Part shown: piece after piece, positions 46,400-60,500 of the stretch
Numbering within the stretch: the first letter of the stretch is position 1
Layout of the letters: the number at the start of each line of letters is the position of its first letter
DNA from: Clytia hemisphaerica
Taxonomy: Eukaryota; Cnidaria; Hydrozoa; Leptothecata; Clytiidae
Assembly (NCBI GenBank): GCA_902728285.1
Contig: CACVBU010001295.1
Location: 1 to 64,000, forward strand
DNA length: 64,000 nt
Direction of reading: 5' to 3'
Position numbers and translations under genes: made by a program
The notes under the pieces: generated by a model
The model's database searches: none
What the model was told of the DNA's origin: nothing
Seen by the model: the letters and a program-made list of their open reading frames with translations, nothing else

Positions 46400-46903
46400 A
46401 AAAATGCGAAAGAAGACTGACAATGCTACCCGTTTCTCTTTGTTCCTTCTCACTACCACAACTATTACAAGTACCCTGAATTACAAAACTTGTTTCAAAA
46501 ACATGTCTCTCTTCTTCTGATAATTCTTTGAAAATATTACTTCCAAAAATCTCTTGAAACTCTGCGTCGCTATTTCTTCTCACAAAGGTACCACAATTTT
46601 CAATAATCTTAGACCATACCGGTTCCCTAATTTCATCCAGCAGTCGAAAAGCATTACTTTCATATCGTAATCTTCAAGTGAAATTTCCATTGATCCACTT
46701 AATTGAAGCAGCTTAAAAAAATCACTTGATTTTTCATATGATACTTTAGCTTTCATTTCTGGAAGAAGCAAGCGGTAACATATTTCAAGAAAGCAATCAA
46801 CAGCGCAAGAATAGGTACGACTGCCAGTTGTCCTGCTTGAATTTCGGAAATGTGCAACATTCAATGCAGTGTCTAGATTAATCGCAAAGTCTTCCTCTGC
46901 CAT
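46400..46903 (-). pseudogene. Broken transposon-type YSCAVD protein with zinc-binding CxxC
   Basis: Begins MAEEDFAINLDTALNVAHF just after a good acceptor (TTTTTCACAG), then TGSRTYSCAVDCFLEICYRL. A cysteine box like YSCAVD, with an aromatic/Asn-Ser-Cys context, is typical of ubiquitin-peptidase-like domains in large invertebrate transposon-derived proteins. A one-base frameshift near 46670 separates this from the continuation LLDEIREPVW, then EFQEIFGSNIFKELSEEER and TCNSCGSEKE, where CNSC looks like half of a zinc site. The frame then runs into the repeat ending at 46399, which supplies the stop. Frameshift plus insertion make it a pseudogene. The family assignment is by motif style only. Confidence 0.5.
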
Positions 46904-49900
46904 ACTGTGAAAAATCTTCAAATTATTTTAGGAGCAAAAAGCAAAAAATGTAATTACAGTTGACACTGTCTAATTTGACGTTCTACTATTTGATAAGCCC
47001 GTTTTGGATAAAAATTTGAAGTCACTTTAAAGGTTTTGAAAAACCACTCTCTTATTTGATTTCTAGTAAAAAAAAAATGCCAGATATTTTGAAATTCAAA
47101 TGTTCGATTTTGTTGCGTTCAAATTAGAAACTCAAAATTTGACTCCTCAAATATTGCAAATATCAAAGATTTCTTCCAAAAAACTTATATAAATTTTCAG
47201 CAAGATCTTCGGTTATTGTACTGATTCGACGTTCAAAAACCAATCGCAATAATCAACCTTCGCTTCGCCTTCTTCTTCCCGTGTTACTCTATAATTCAAT
47301 ATTTACTTTAGGGATTTGGGAGACTTTCTCAATATTCAATATGCTGTGGTATTCGATGAGAATCCCTTGAAATTTGAATTAGAGAGTGTCAACTACTGTA
47401 TATATAGATTTTTGCAAAATGCAAACTTTCCTTTATGGAATTTCCCTTTTATAGGGCGCCTTGTTTTATACTTTAGTTCAGTTTCAAAAAATTCTTTTAA
47501 TTGTCAGCTGTGTGCTGTTCTGTATCAATAGTGTTAGAACGATGATGGAAAAAACTATATAAAAATAACTGTCAGACTGTTGTTCTGTCAGTCTGTGTTC
47601 TGTTTCGCTGGAAAATATAAATCAATCTCAATGTCTAAAAAGGATTCAAATTGTTTAGTTTTCCTTTCAGCAAACTCACACTGGATTGTTGGGTTTATAG
47701 AAAAGTAGTGCGATTGGACTACTGGACTGTGCTAATAACTGGAATAAAACAGATTTAAAGAAACAGGGAGAAATTCAAGATGTCTGCCACCATCACATCA
47801 GGTCCACCAACTTTCCTTTTTTATCGCTGACATTACCTTATACCTAAAGCCAGAGCCATCGGCTGATCGTTTGAAACATAGTCAATAGAAGAAATACCAG
47901 ATAATTCAATTGACATTGTTTGAAAGCTCCGACACGATAGGAAGAAACAAACGTCCGCCGCGCAAGCTAAAAAAGAGCTATCCTGTAAAACACGGCTTAT
48001 CGCTCTTCATTCCGGGAAATCAAATAACCGTTAATTGATAATGTTCCGCTAAGCGGAACTAAAATACTGAAACGCGCGCGCAAAATTATGAGATGTTTTC
48101 CCAACTTTCCCTCACGAGTGAAGCTATGAATGCCATCCTCGGAAGCTTTAGGCTTCCTGCGGTGGCAATAATCAAGCATAGTTTTCTATAGTAAGCACTT
48201 TAGGCCATGGAAAATAGTTCTCGTAATCCTTCTAACAGGAAGAATTTCAACGATGAATTTAGGCCGACAGTATGGGAATGAGAAGATTGATACGCTCCCC
48301 TAATAAAGACTTGTTGGGACCCACTAAGAAAGTAAAAAAATATTCCCTGATGAGAAAATACCCTGAAACCTCGTAAAGTTTGGACGTACGTTCAGATTCA
48401 CTTTTGATTAATGCTTAACTTTTTCCATGAAATATTTCACATTGTCAACATAAGTTCGACGAATGAAATTCCATTTTGAATTAGCAACCTGTCAAAATGC
48501 TAAAAATCTGATAATCACCATTTCAGATCTTAAAATAGACCATAGAAAACAAACAGATAAAATTTGCTGGTAGATTGCGGAAAAGTTTGTTATGAAATTA
48601 AAAAGCCCAAAATTTACGAGGTCTGTGTATATTCTTATACTCGAAAAGAATATTACCATTTTCTGAATAAAGCAAAGTTTCTCATTGCTAAACAAAAAGG
48701 CTCTATCAATCTATGTAATACATAGATAAAAACTTTACATATCGAAAGAAATCATTATAAAAACATCTTACATATTTCCGGCATTAAAATCCACCTTTTC
48801 CGAAAGAATCTACACTAATCCTCTTTAAAAAGAAAATATTCCAATCATTTAATAAATTTATACAGAATGACGAAAATTCTGATATTCAGGACCAATAATC
48901 TAATCTGGATAGTCATGGGTACGTTCTTTGGATGTTCTGGCGTGTTTTGATCGGATACAGATCATTGTAGATACACAAGTTCACGGATACATCAACTCCT
49001 AGAAATGAATTTTCCCGGAACTCGATAATATCCGTAGAATAACGATTAACTAATGCTTACCAACCCAGTTTTGCATTATATTGTAAACACATTAATTAAG
49101 ATTAAGATGTTTTAATTGAGTAAAGCTGGAAATTTTCAGCTTGTTTTTTGTTTGTTTGTTCTGTTTGACTTTTTTCATTTTAATCTAAAACGGTGTTATG
49201 TTTATTTCGGATATACGCCTTAACAATATTTTAAGTCTCCTAGCGCCGCCTTAATAAGCGGTGATTTAGCTCATAGAACAACGCTAGGGGATGTACACAG
49301 CAATATACCGTTTCAGGAGAAACTTCTTATAAGAGGTCCAAGTTGCTAGAAGCTGCAAAAGGTTTATAGGAGCTGTTTCGGTAACCTTTGGAGTTTGAAA
49401 AGAGTGTATCCGTCCGCTTCTACATGAAGAGTTCCTTCTGAACCTTAGATTAATAAAATATATCAAACAAAGTCTTAGGATCCAACATTTATGTTTAAAC
49501 TACCAAAGGAAACCGATGTCTTGAATTGTTAAATATTCGTAAAACTCAAAACTACCAGTTGTAGTCGACATTGGCCAATGCTAATTCAAGAAAAACCTTG
49601 TACACCAACAAAACAGAAAACCAAGGAAATAAAATATGATGCAAACCGATAATTGTGATCCATTAATAGAGAAAAAACAAGAAGAGAGTAAGGACGGGCG
49701 GTATATTAGCTGTGGCTTCCTAAAAACAGTAACAATTGAGTTGGCCTTGATCCAAAATAGCACTGTTCTCTATCTCTCCTTTTTCGTGTGTGAGAAAAAC
49801 ACTTTCTTTTAAGGTTCGCCGGGCTCCTAGGGCAACTTTGGAGTAAATAAACAAAGAAGCAATTTCAGAGTTCTATGACTAATAGTTGAATCTTCTATTT

Positions 49901-50135
49901 GGCTTAAGTTACGTATATACACTACATAAAGCTACTTTGTCCCTGGCTAAAGAAGAAATAAAGCGTCATAATTATAAGTGGACCACAGTTCGGTGCTGAC
50001 AATTTACTCAATCACGACAATTCTATTACCTCCTGGTTAGTGGGCGGGAGACAAGAAATTGACACAGAGTGAGTCTTATGACCCTGATTATATGTATTCT
50101 AAGGTATATCTGACGAATGCTATAATATACAAGTG
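46904..50135. other. Gene-free stretch
   Basis: AT-rich with no credible exon. It contains the repeat tail at 48040-48167 and an imperfect CTAGCG palindrome at about 49240-49290. Confidence 0.4.
48040..48167. repeat. CTGCGGTGGCA-ended repeat, 3' fragment
   Basis: Matches the final 120 bases of the element at 45749-46399, including CGCGCGCAAAATTATGAGAT, GAAGCTATGAATGCCATCCT and CTTCCTGCGGTGGCA. The rest of the element is missing. Confidence 0.75.
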
Positions 50136-50530
50136 TGGTGGAAGTAATGGGGTCGGGGCTTGTCAGAGGCAATCTGTTCCCGACAGCTATGAAAGTATAA
50201 CTCCAACAGGCTTGCCTAACAGAGGCCCTGTTGTATAGACGACTAGAGAATGTATGATATCTGGGTGGCTTGTCTAGCAGTCACCCGCCTCATGATGAGA
50301 GAATCTAGCCTAGCCCTCACAGTCATATGACCGACCGAGCTAGAGGAGAGACCCCGGCTATTTAAGTGTGTGTTAGGGTGGGGAGGATGGAAAACGCACT
50401 TCTCTTTCTGGTCGCAAATGAAGAAGCAAGAAGCAAGAAGGGGACTGGGTCTAGTAGCGCGGTCAGGCAAGACTGAGGCCGACGGCGTTCTCTTGTCTGC
50501 CACCACTAACCATAAGTTAAAGATAAATTT
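50136..50530. repeat. GC-richer, LTR-like patch
   Basis: Starts TGTGGTGGAAG and, near its end, has CTGCCACCACTAACCA, so short TGGTGG/CCACCA inverted ends can be drawn. In between are a TATA-like CTATTTAAG, purine runs (AGAAGCAAGAAGCAAGAAGG) and higher GC than its neighbours. This fits a solo LTR, but no target duplication or partner LTR was found. It could instead be a promoter-like island. The minus-strand open frame over it is not convincing. Confidence 0.3.
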
Positions 50531-51759
50531 TATTTTATAATATAAAAAGGAGGTGCGCCTCAAAAAAAACAAATCGTGTTCTCGCGCGACGTCAAAATCT
50601 TATCTTTCGACCGCCACCCTTTCCCCTCATGAATACGCCACTGAAAAAAATCATGTGGAACCCTGAAAATAACACTTTAATCACATCTTTAACCCAGGGA
50701 GGGTTGAATTTCATACGCTGGTTCCCTTACTTTTGTGTAATTTCGACGAAAATTTTAGAAACCGTATGAAACTTTCTGACTTTTAATAAAATATTTTAGG
50801 AGTACATGTGAAGATTTAAAAATGCTTCGTCTATTTTTATGATTTTATGACTGTGAAACATGACATAAAATCCAGCTAAAAAGAGTTTAATCTCAAAATG
50901 CTCATAACTTCAGAAACAATTATCCATCACACTATTAACGATTTAACCCGGCAATTTAAGAATTGCCCTTTTAAAAATCTTCAAAAAAGCATCTAAATAT
51001 CTTTATTTGTTTGTTTGACTTTGTGAGGCATTTGAAACTACATATTTGGGATATTCATCAGATAGGTAACAATTTTCCCCGAGGAAACAAAAAAAATAGG
51101 GTTGCGATGAACAGGGTTAAAGAGTAGCAGTATTGATCTTTGACTGAATTTATCTGGAAGTTGAAAATTCAATATTCAATATTCAGTTGCCCTAATTTTC
51201 TTAATTCATACTTATTTTTTAGTTTAATCATTTTGGAGTTTCTGTAATTTTAAATGGGAATAATTGACGGTACTTTCCGTTTTCAACCCGTTTTCCAGTT
51301 TTGACATTTTTCTTTCCTTTTTTTAGGATTAGGACAGATTAGGAAGTGGATTGAAAATTACTTCCTCTATAATGTGATGATTTTTCGAAAAGAAACGAAT
51401 AAAAATGTGTCCGTTATATTGGTGTCCAGTAAATTTATGTTTTGTATCTTCGTCATTTTAAATGTCTTTTTATTTTGATATAACATCCTTCATCAACTCG
51501 ATAACTCGATCCTACCCCCTAAAAAACTTTTAGTAGAAACCGCCTGGTTACTAGTTTCTCAAAAATTAATTTCAGTGTAGATGTGGATACTCGAGAAGTT
51601 TTTTGAAAACATCCTACCCCCATAATAACTATTCCTATACCCATCCCTATTGTTGACATTTTTACGTTTTTGACTTAGTTTTGACTCTGTTTGCCTTTTA
51701 TTGACTTTTTAAGAAAGTCTACGATAATCTTATACCCCTTGCTCAAATAAGCAATATGT
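50531..51759. other. Gene-free stretch
   Basis: AT-rich, no exon or paired repeat recognised. Confidence 0.4.
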
Positions 51760-52423
51760 ACTCAGGCAAATTAAGGCATGTCCAAATTTACCTGAATTTT
51801 TTTATCACCGTTTCCACTTGTCATAGCATATCACTTCATACGTCGAAAGAAGCTGTTGGAGTGTAGATCACTGGAATAGCTGTGCCATAATTAATTTTTT
51901 CACCCAAAAAAGATATCAGGCAAAAACCAAAAAATGTTGACGTCAGCAAAACTTGTTTTTTGAATAACTCCAGTTTGGCTTATGATATAAACATGAAATT
52001 TGTACCAAAGTTGCATATTATTAATAGGAACATTTTTGCATAATTTTTTTTCTCGAAATTTTGCTGAAGTCAGCAGAAATCACCAAAATACGAAATTTTG
52101 CAATAAAGTGCTGACGTCAGCAAAATTTCAAAAAAAAAAATTTTCAAAATGGTCCTTTTGATGGTGTGCAACTTTGGTCCAAATTTCATGTTTTTACCAT
52201 AAGCCAAACTGGAGTTATTCAAAAAACAAGTTTTGCTGACGTCAGCACTTTTTGGTTTTTGCCTGATATATTTTTTTGGGTGAAAAAATTAATTATGGCA
52301 CAGTCATTCCAGTGATCTACACTCCAATACGCTTCTTTCGATGTATGAAGTGATATGCTATGACAAGTGGAAACGGTGATAAAAAATTAAGGTAAATTTG
52401 AAAAATCTGGACAGGCCTGAGTA
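51760..52423. mobile_element. 664-bp foldback element rich in TGACGTCAGCA
   Basis: Ends TACTCAGGC and GCCTGAGTA. The arms pair for about 270 bp each, including TTATCACCGTTTCCACTTGT, GATATCAGGCAAAAACCAAA and CCAGTTTGGCTTATG with their complements. The interior carries TGACGTCAGCA in both orientations. It is non-coding; the whole unit could form a long hairpin. Confidence 0.85.
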
Positions 52424-53858
52424 GTCTCCGTATTTCAGACACGCCCAAAGTTTATTTTGTTAGAGTAACATAAAATCCGAGTTATAGAGACTTGTTTATA
52501 AAGGTTTAGTGCCTAAAAACCAGGAAACTTTTCGATGTAAGGAGACATTCGAGTTATAGATTTTTAATTTGAGAAGACTGTAATGTACAACCAATAATTA
52601 GCCTAATTATCAAAGTGAAAAGAGGTCAACGTGTCTCCTTAATGGCGTCCTTTGCAAAATTTATGACCCATACGAAATCATTATCCAGTCTACTGTAGAG
52701 GTCCAAATAACCTCAAAGTCATTAAGGTACATTATTACCGGAAAGAATTATCGGCGCTCGTCCCATATCTTGTGACGTCATTTTCATCATTTCATATGTG
52801 GAACTTTGCCAGACTCATTAAAGTTAATTAATTTTGAGCAATAATTTCCTAGGTTGAAATAATAAATGATCTTGCGTTTTACTCTTTGATTGCTAAATGA
52901 ATTTGATACATTGCAACATATTTTGTTTTCCATTCTTTCGAAAAGCAAGACACTTCTTCTTATTTTTCTTCGTGTTTCCCTTATCCTTCTCTTGGAAATT
53001 AAAGGCTGGATTTTGATGGATGATTACTTGTCTGTAAAATGAAATACTACTTTTGGTCATGGGTCATGGCTCGGCGATAAAATATCATTTTTTCACTGAT
53101 ATTGATTTTAGATATTTTTTGATATTAAACTGATTTCTGATCACGTTTGTGCGTGGAACAAAAATGTCAAACGGGGAAAAACAACGGAAAATTAAGGGAA
53201 ATATGGAGGGTATAATATTTTCAACAAAGAATGAATCTAATTTGAGGAAGATGTTTTCTTATTGCACGATTTTCTTTTTATTTCTACAAGGGCTAAAATT
53301 GAAGGCTGTTTTCAAAGCAACGGTTCCGAAAGAACCATTCATAAATGAAGGAAATTTAGGTGGGCAGAACTGAAAGAGAAATTGAAATTATTGAAGCTTT
53401 GTTAAGGATTAAGTCTGGCGGATTATGGAGTAGCTGCAAAATTTTCGAAATCGGCTTACAGCATAATCAAATACTGCAGTCAAAATATATGTAAAATGAG
53501 CATTCTTTAAGTCAAATATCAAGTAAGTTTTGTTTCGATGGGGTTTTAAAACTTTGCATGTCAAATTCACCCCCCTCCCCCACCAAAAATCATTTAACCG
53601 CCAATAAATATCCGCAAAAAGAAGCCTTTCAACCAAACTCAAAATTCAATTCGCCGAAATCAGCACACAGGCATAAGATAATCGCCACTGCACCATTTTG
53701 GCTGTGAACTGTGTTTTTCATTTTCCCATCAGTAATATTGCTGGGTAGAGGCTTGGGACTTTTTTCAGAAAAGAGGCGAAAAAAGAATGCGTCAACATCC
53801 CTTATATTGGTATTATAGCTATTGAAGAGGAGCCTTCGGGTCTCCATCGAAAAACCTA
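52424..53858. other. Gene-free stretch
   Basis: AT-rich, no credible exon; the open frame at 53149-53373 shows no family features. Confidence 0.4.
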
Positions 53859-54551
53859 CCCTTAAGGGCTCTGACCATAGCGATTTTTTAATATTTGCCA
53901 CTTACAAAATATAAAGTTCTACTTGATGTAGCCCACAAAACTGTGGCATGTTATACATTTTCTGTTAGGCCAATTATCCTTGAGTCTGAAAATTTAAGAA
54001 TCGCAATGAAAAAATTTGATGAAGAAGAAAATGAAGACTTTTGCGAAGAAGAGTATTTCAACTTTGAAGAGGTTGGTTTCGGTGAAGAAAAAACATTTTG
54101 AAAAGATTTTTGCGTTAGATGGTGTATCTTTTATCGAACTAAAATTATTTTTTCGGAAAATTTTTCTAAAAGCTTATTTGCTTCAAAATCCTGAAAATAG
54201 TGCTTTTTGACCAATTTTTAATCCCAATTTTTCGTAGAAAAACAGCCATAACTTTTGATGCATTAATAATTTAGAAAACTTTTCCAAAAAATTCAAAACA
54301 GTTCAATTCTTTGCGGACAGTTTGAAAAACTTCGAAACAAAAAGGTTAACTACCCATTAAAACTTAGCACTTTTATAAAAGAAGGTGATGCAACATATTA
54401 TTAACGTCTTTTGAAAGTTCATAAAGTCATTTTTGAAATTAAATTCTTAATTACTCTTAAGGGATTTGATTAAAAAGCAATTTATAAAGGCAAATCTTTG
54501 TTAAAAATATTAAAACATAAATTTTCCGACTATGGTCAGAGCCCTTAAGGG
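53859..54551. mobile_element. 693-bp element with CCCTTAAGGGCTCTGACC ends
   Basis: CCCTTAAGGGCTCTGACCAT at the left is exactly complementary to ATGGTCAGAGCCCTTAAGGG at the right over at least 22 bp. The interior has an open frame of 68 codons (53895-54101) with an acidic EEEN-rich run, and a second overlapping one. Neither resembles a transposase, so it is treated as non-autonomous. No target duplication was identified. Confidence 0.75.
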
Positions 54552-57500
54552 CGGCACATGCTGTTGGTCCGACCTAATGAGTACCCCCTCCCGTACAGGC
54601 CATCGACTAAGTTTACTTAAAAAGACGTTTTATTAGGCTTAACTATTGCTTCATTAATCAAGAATTTCATAAATTCGTCAGTAAGTCAATATTGCAGTGC
54701 ACGTACACAGGACTGATGATGCAATATACAAAACGTTGGAAAATGACACATTTTCTTCTTCAAAAGCAAGTTAAGTTTGTTAATGTTAACGTTTTAGATT
54801 AATTAGGTCGATTTTGTTGGACAGTTTTAAAGATGATTTATCAATCTAAATCGATCATGTGCCTTGATTATGTAATTTGTTTTTGAAAATAGTTTCGTCA
54901 CAATGACGTATCAAGACGGAGTTGGAAAATTTTTAACGATTTAATTGGCTTTCAAAACAAGGCAGCTGGGTGTTTTATCAGTTAAGTATGTCACGAAGAA
55001 GTGGAAGATGGTTTTTGCGTCAGGAAATAATTGATGATGGGGTGTCGATGAATCAGGAGAAAAGTATTAGCAAACAATTTCCATTTTGAAAACCCATTGA
55101 AATTTCCTTTTCAAGAAGTTCCAAAAGTTATCAGTCCATCAGATACACCTTATTCCCAACTTCAATTAAGCTAGAATCTGACACTGCAACTATCAAAGGG
55201 GCCTTCAAAATGTCTTGTCCATTCTACTTTTCCAATGAGGAGCAACTTTCAGGGTAATTTTTAAGACGAGGCCCGACCGGGTGTGCGAGGCTGGGATGTC
55301 TCTGTACTGTCATTTGCAAATGAATGAAAGTGTAATTTCTTTCTGATACCGAACCCAACGAAAGAAAAACCTGAATGTATAGGCGTGGGTGTTTTCCCAT
55401 ATTATCAATCTAACGGAAAGATGAAGCAAAAACAACAACATTATGAAAAATCTCAGAAGAAATCATTAAAACTTTTGCCAAATTGATTTTTTGATTGGTT
55501 TTTATTCATTCCGATGTCTCCCTTTTCAACGTCATCATCCATATTGCTTTCTTCAAATGCCTTTCAAACATGTTTTCTATCTTCTCCCACAACTTCGGAA
55601 AGGATTGAACGTTTGGTAAACCCATCTTATAGAACTATTTCTTGTCGTTATTCAATCTCTCTTTTGCAACTAAACAGGGTTCTCTGACTACAACGTTATC
55701 CCCATTTTAAGGGGATATTGACGATTTACAAACTTTTTCATAACACACGAGGGCCTTCACTCTATCGGCGATATCCAGGTAAAGAAGAGGTAAAATTGTG
55801 TAACCGCCACCCTTGCATTTGAATGCTTTTGGCTTAATATTTTAGCTACATTATTTAAATTTTAAAAGTAGTTTAGAAATCGTCTCATGTCACAAATTGC
55901 TAAAGATACAGTTAGATGAACTCTTCTTATGCAAAGAATCTGCAGAAATTCGAATTTAATTCAGTTGCATTCGTGCACCTTTCTCTGAATTGTAAGCGGG
56001 TAGAATGAAGCACCTACAGTACAGGAACATCTGTTGAAAGTGTACTGTTGTGTGTGATTTAGAATCGGGATTATAGCGCTCATTCAAATATATAACAAGT
56101 CCTAAAAGTTCTTACATAGAAGCAAAGCTTTAATCTTGTTCTCAGGCGATATAGAGTTATACCTTAAGATCTGCGCCACATTTCAGACAAATATTATATT
56201 GAATTTAGCGCTTTCTTTGTTTTTCCTTGGTGGCTTTACAAATATCTGACTGTTATTGATACTTTTAATCTATCATTTATGTGATAAGTACGTACGTGGT
56301 GCAACTTAGGTCAAGTTACTTTAGTATAAAGTAGATACGAATCCTACGAGATGTACTTTATAGCCTTTAACTATATATTTCATTTGTCATTGCATGAAAA
56401 ATCACGGCACTTTCCAATCAAACTTCATATTTTCCTTATGAATTCATTCCTCGAGTAACCGTGCCAAATGGTTATAATTAAGGTATGAATTATAAAGTAC
56501 GTAGGCTTTAAAAACACATTATCACATCATTTAAAAGTCGCCTATACCTTTAACTACTTCCGTCTTGGCCTCTACAATCAAAACAACATACCACATAGCC
56601 TGAAAAACCGAGCTGAAGTGAGAGTTTAAAATAGATCTATGTGAAGAATAACCTTTTCAACGTATAGAAATAATTCAAACATTCTCATCTAAAGTATGAC
56701 AATCCATGAAATGGGAGAAGTTTTATCAGAAATTATTACAAGAGCTTTCTCTTCGGTTGAATTTTGCCACAGTATTATCAAAAATAGTTTTTGGGGGTCT
56801 TATTCAGATTGATCAATATTTTATGCAAATATTCTTATCTTTTCCCCCCTTTTGGTAAGCTGATTCTAGAGCATTTATGTATAAACACTTTCTAAATTTT
56901 GTTGGCGAAACAACTAACCTAGAGTGTATCAAGGCAAAACGTAAAATTTTCCTAAAAACAAAAAAAAATAGCTTCCCCAAGCTAAGGTACGTAAAAACAT
57001 TAGAAATTCATTTCGATTTTTTGCGGTAGTAAAAAGGTTTATCAAAGCAATTTTACAGAAATGAAAGGAAGGGTCATAAATCGTCATAAATGGTAGATTT
57101 AAGGAAATGATTGATGGGTCAACCATCTAAACATACGTGTGCACGTCTATCTACAAAGTTTAATGACTATGTTAGTTAATATTCTTTCGGAAATCATTAT
57201 AAACCGATATTGATATTAGCTGAGGTTTTATCTACTTGGTATTTGCGTCAAACATGCGTGAGAAAGCAAAAAACGGCTTTATAATGTTATCCGGCTAACT
57301 TGGCCAAACTAATAATTAAAGTTTACATTGTATTTCCTGGAGAATCTAACTAACGGTTACCCAACTTACATTTTTCTCGGTCAAACTTCCTAAGGAACAT
57401 TCAACAAAATTTCTGTAGATTGTCATCAGATTTTTGTGCCTATCCTCGCGTATTGTAAAATAAGATTTCAACCAAGGGATTCTATTCAAGATGTGTTTCA

Positions 57501-60500
57501 AATGGGTCTTTTTAAATATCATTAAATTGAGATGCTCAACCTTAAAACCTCATTTAGATGTTCATAAAAAATCATTAAGAAACTTCCTTGATAAACACCT
57601 CTAGAGAGGATATACGTATAAGAGATTATACAAAAAGAACCGTTAGAAAACCGCTAACGGTAATTAGATAGTGGTCTCGTTTGAGAGCGTCATTAAGAGG
57701 TGGAACAAAGGAGCTATTACACGTGGTAAAGATATCAAACTTTACTCAAGGAAGTGAAACTGGCAGAATGAAGATTGCACATGATTAGCCACTATATTGG
57801 AAATAACCTCTGCAAAAATATTGGCCTCTTTAAATTAAGCTTGGTCACACTTTCAACGTTTTATTGTTTATTCTAAGGCATTTCAAATATATTTTGTTTT
57901 TGATATTACAAATCCAGGTCTTAAATAAAGACTCACGTAAATAAAGACATCAAGTGAATTATAAACTCGCCAACCCATAAAACCTTTGTCTTGATTATCC
58001 TTCTTTCTAATCTTAGAAGTACTGCCTACAATCGTTTTAAAACGTGATCAAGACCTCTGACTAGTGGGCGATTCTATTTCCAAGGTCGTTTATTAGTCAA
58101 TACCTGGTCAACAAAATCATCATCGATTCTGTGATCTTTATAAGGGAATTCAAGTGTGAGAACATTCGATCATAAAAATAAGTTTTCTATCGGTCACCAC
58201 AACAGCAATCACAACAGCTGATGAGCTGTACTGCCGCATTGATTTACTTTGATTAAGATTTTTAGGGATTTATCAGGGAAATAAGATTTGCGTACTTTTT
58301 TGTGATTTTTTGGTGTTTTTTTCCTGTCTTTTAATTAGGATCTTTTAAAGAGCCTGCCTGGTTAGTAGAACTCTATACTTAAATAAGAAACTTTTTTTTT
58401 TGGAGGAATGAGCAGAATCCTACTATTTATGCTTCAAAAGAGTATTTGTGAATTCAGAGATTAAAAGCGTTGTGGGCGCCGTATGCTAGAAGTTATAGAA
58501 TTGAATTTTTAAAATACCACCCAATTTTTGTGATCTTCATTGTTCATTACCAACATGATTAGTTCCTTAATTTCATTAAGAACAGCTTTTGCTGCAATTA
58601 AAGATTTATGATAATTTATAAATTAATTTATATTAATTTTTTAAGACGACCGCACTTTTCCCGGTTGTTCGAGAGGTTACATGAATGTCGCAAGTGCGTG
58701 GAATTAAATCTCCTTTGAATATTTGACAGCCGATATTCATGTGTATTTATTTGATTCAATAAATTCACCTGGCTTCAATTTCACATTCCAATTAAGCCGG
58801 AACCTGAAGCTTCCTGCTCGTTGTACTTGAAGAATTCGTAGCAGGCACTTTTGATTTTTTTAAGTCGTTTTCGTTTTCGAATTACCAATACGCCAGCATG
58901 ATTTTTGATCGTTATACTATACTTTAATGTCCGTAGATCTTATGCCATGGTTTTACCAGAACTAAATTTGCAATTGAGGGTGTCTAGATTACTCTATTCA
59001 CTCTCAAGAACAATAAAAATGTACTTGTAAAACAATATCATTATCCAAATGAAACTGGTTGGCATCAAATGAATTATTCTGTATTCTGCTAATTAAAAAA
59101 GGCTGGCAGACAGTCACTAAGACTATCCTATCTAATTAGCAGTAACCACATATCCTGGTCAAATTGATGTCTGTTGATCTGATATTCATCTAGATTATGA
59201 CTAGACTATGAAGCCACAATCATTTTGCAATATATTTGTTGCTTGTTTAAAATTTTCCTGTCAGCAGGAGAATCTCATTGTTATTTGAAGATAGGTCCAA
59301 TATACTCTACGCTCTGATTGTCGAGTATCAGAGTTTCAGGAAAAATATTCTCGTACTTCCCTATGCTATATTTATTTTTGAACAGATTTGAATTCAGTTT
59401 GAAATGCAAACACAGGAAGCTTACATACCAATTTAAAACTCATAAGATTTCATGTTAAAATCTTGTGAGCTCTTTTTAATTGTAGTCCATGTGTATACGT
59501 GATAGATACGAAGAAGAATTCTTTTTGCTGATACACTACGAAACATTAAATTTCAACATGAAATCGATTAGCGGGAGATCAAATGAAGTATCCTGCCAGT
59601 GGCGCTATTGGTAACGGAAACATCAACATTTCTATCCTCTCATAAAAATTGCCAACCACTCTCCAGGGGGAAGCAAGACTTGATTGAGATAATACATTGA
59701 AAGTGAGAGATTGAATCTTCTCCATTTTTGATCACAGTAATATCCTTAGATAATTTTCACTTAGTAGGACATCATCTTAAAAGTCAATTGAGAGTGATTT
59801 ACACCTGATAAGGTGAACAGCGGGAAAAAGTCTCATTTATATCCAACTCGTATCTAATAATTATATTTAGGCTTTGCCACTTTTTTGTTAATTGGATAAC
59901 TTTAAAATTGATTGCACTCCAGGCTGTTCCACGTAGGTAGAACCACGTTTATATTAATTTACAACTGTTGATATGATTGAAAGATTTCTAACGTTTTTTC
60001 CCTTTATCATGAAAAAGAGACTCAACCAAGATTTGTCAGTTCTGAGAAAAAGCATGAATGTGCATATTTAAAAAGAGATTTCTCGTTTTATTGGAGCTAA
60101 TGTTTCTGAAGCTCTTTTGAATGCAATCATGATAATGTCTAGGTGTTAGCCCACTTTAAATAGTTTATTTCTTTACATCGTGTATTAAGTCAAAGAAGAC
60201 AGACAAAAAGTAATGCATGACTCATTCTCTGTCAATCTTTTTGGATGAAGTTAGATGAGTCAATAATATAAAACAGGTAACGGTCGATTGACTGGTATTT
60301 AATGCTAATTACTGTTCTGAGGAAATGATCCAATTTCGAAGAATGAAACAAAATCAATAATTGGATAATTTGACCAAGTACCAATGAGAAAAACGTAAAT
60401 CAGCAGAATCCATATATATTGTTTGATTTTGTCAAGGTTTTTTTTGCTTAGAGTTTAATGAAAAGTCATTAGATGATGATTTGAGCTATATTTTTCCTTC

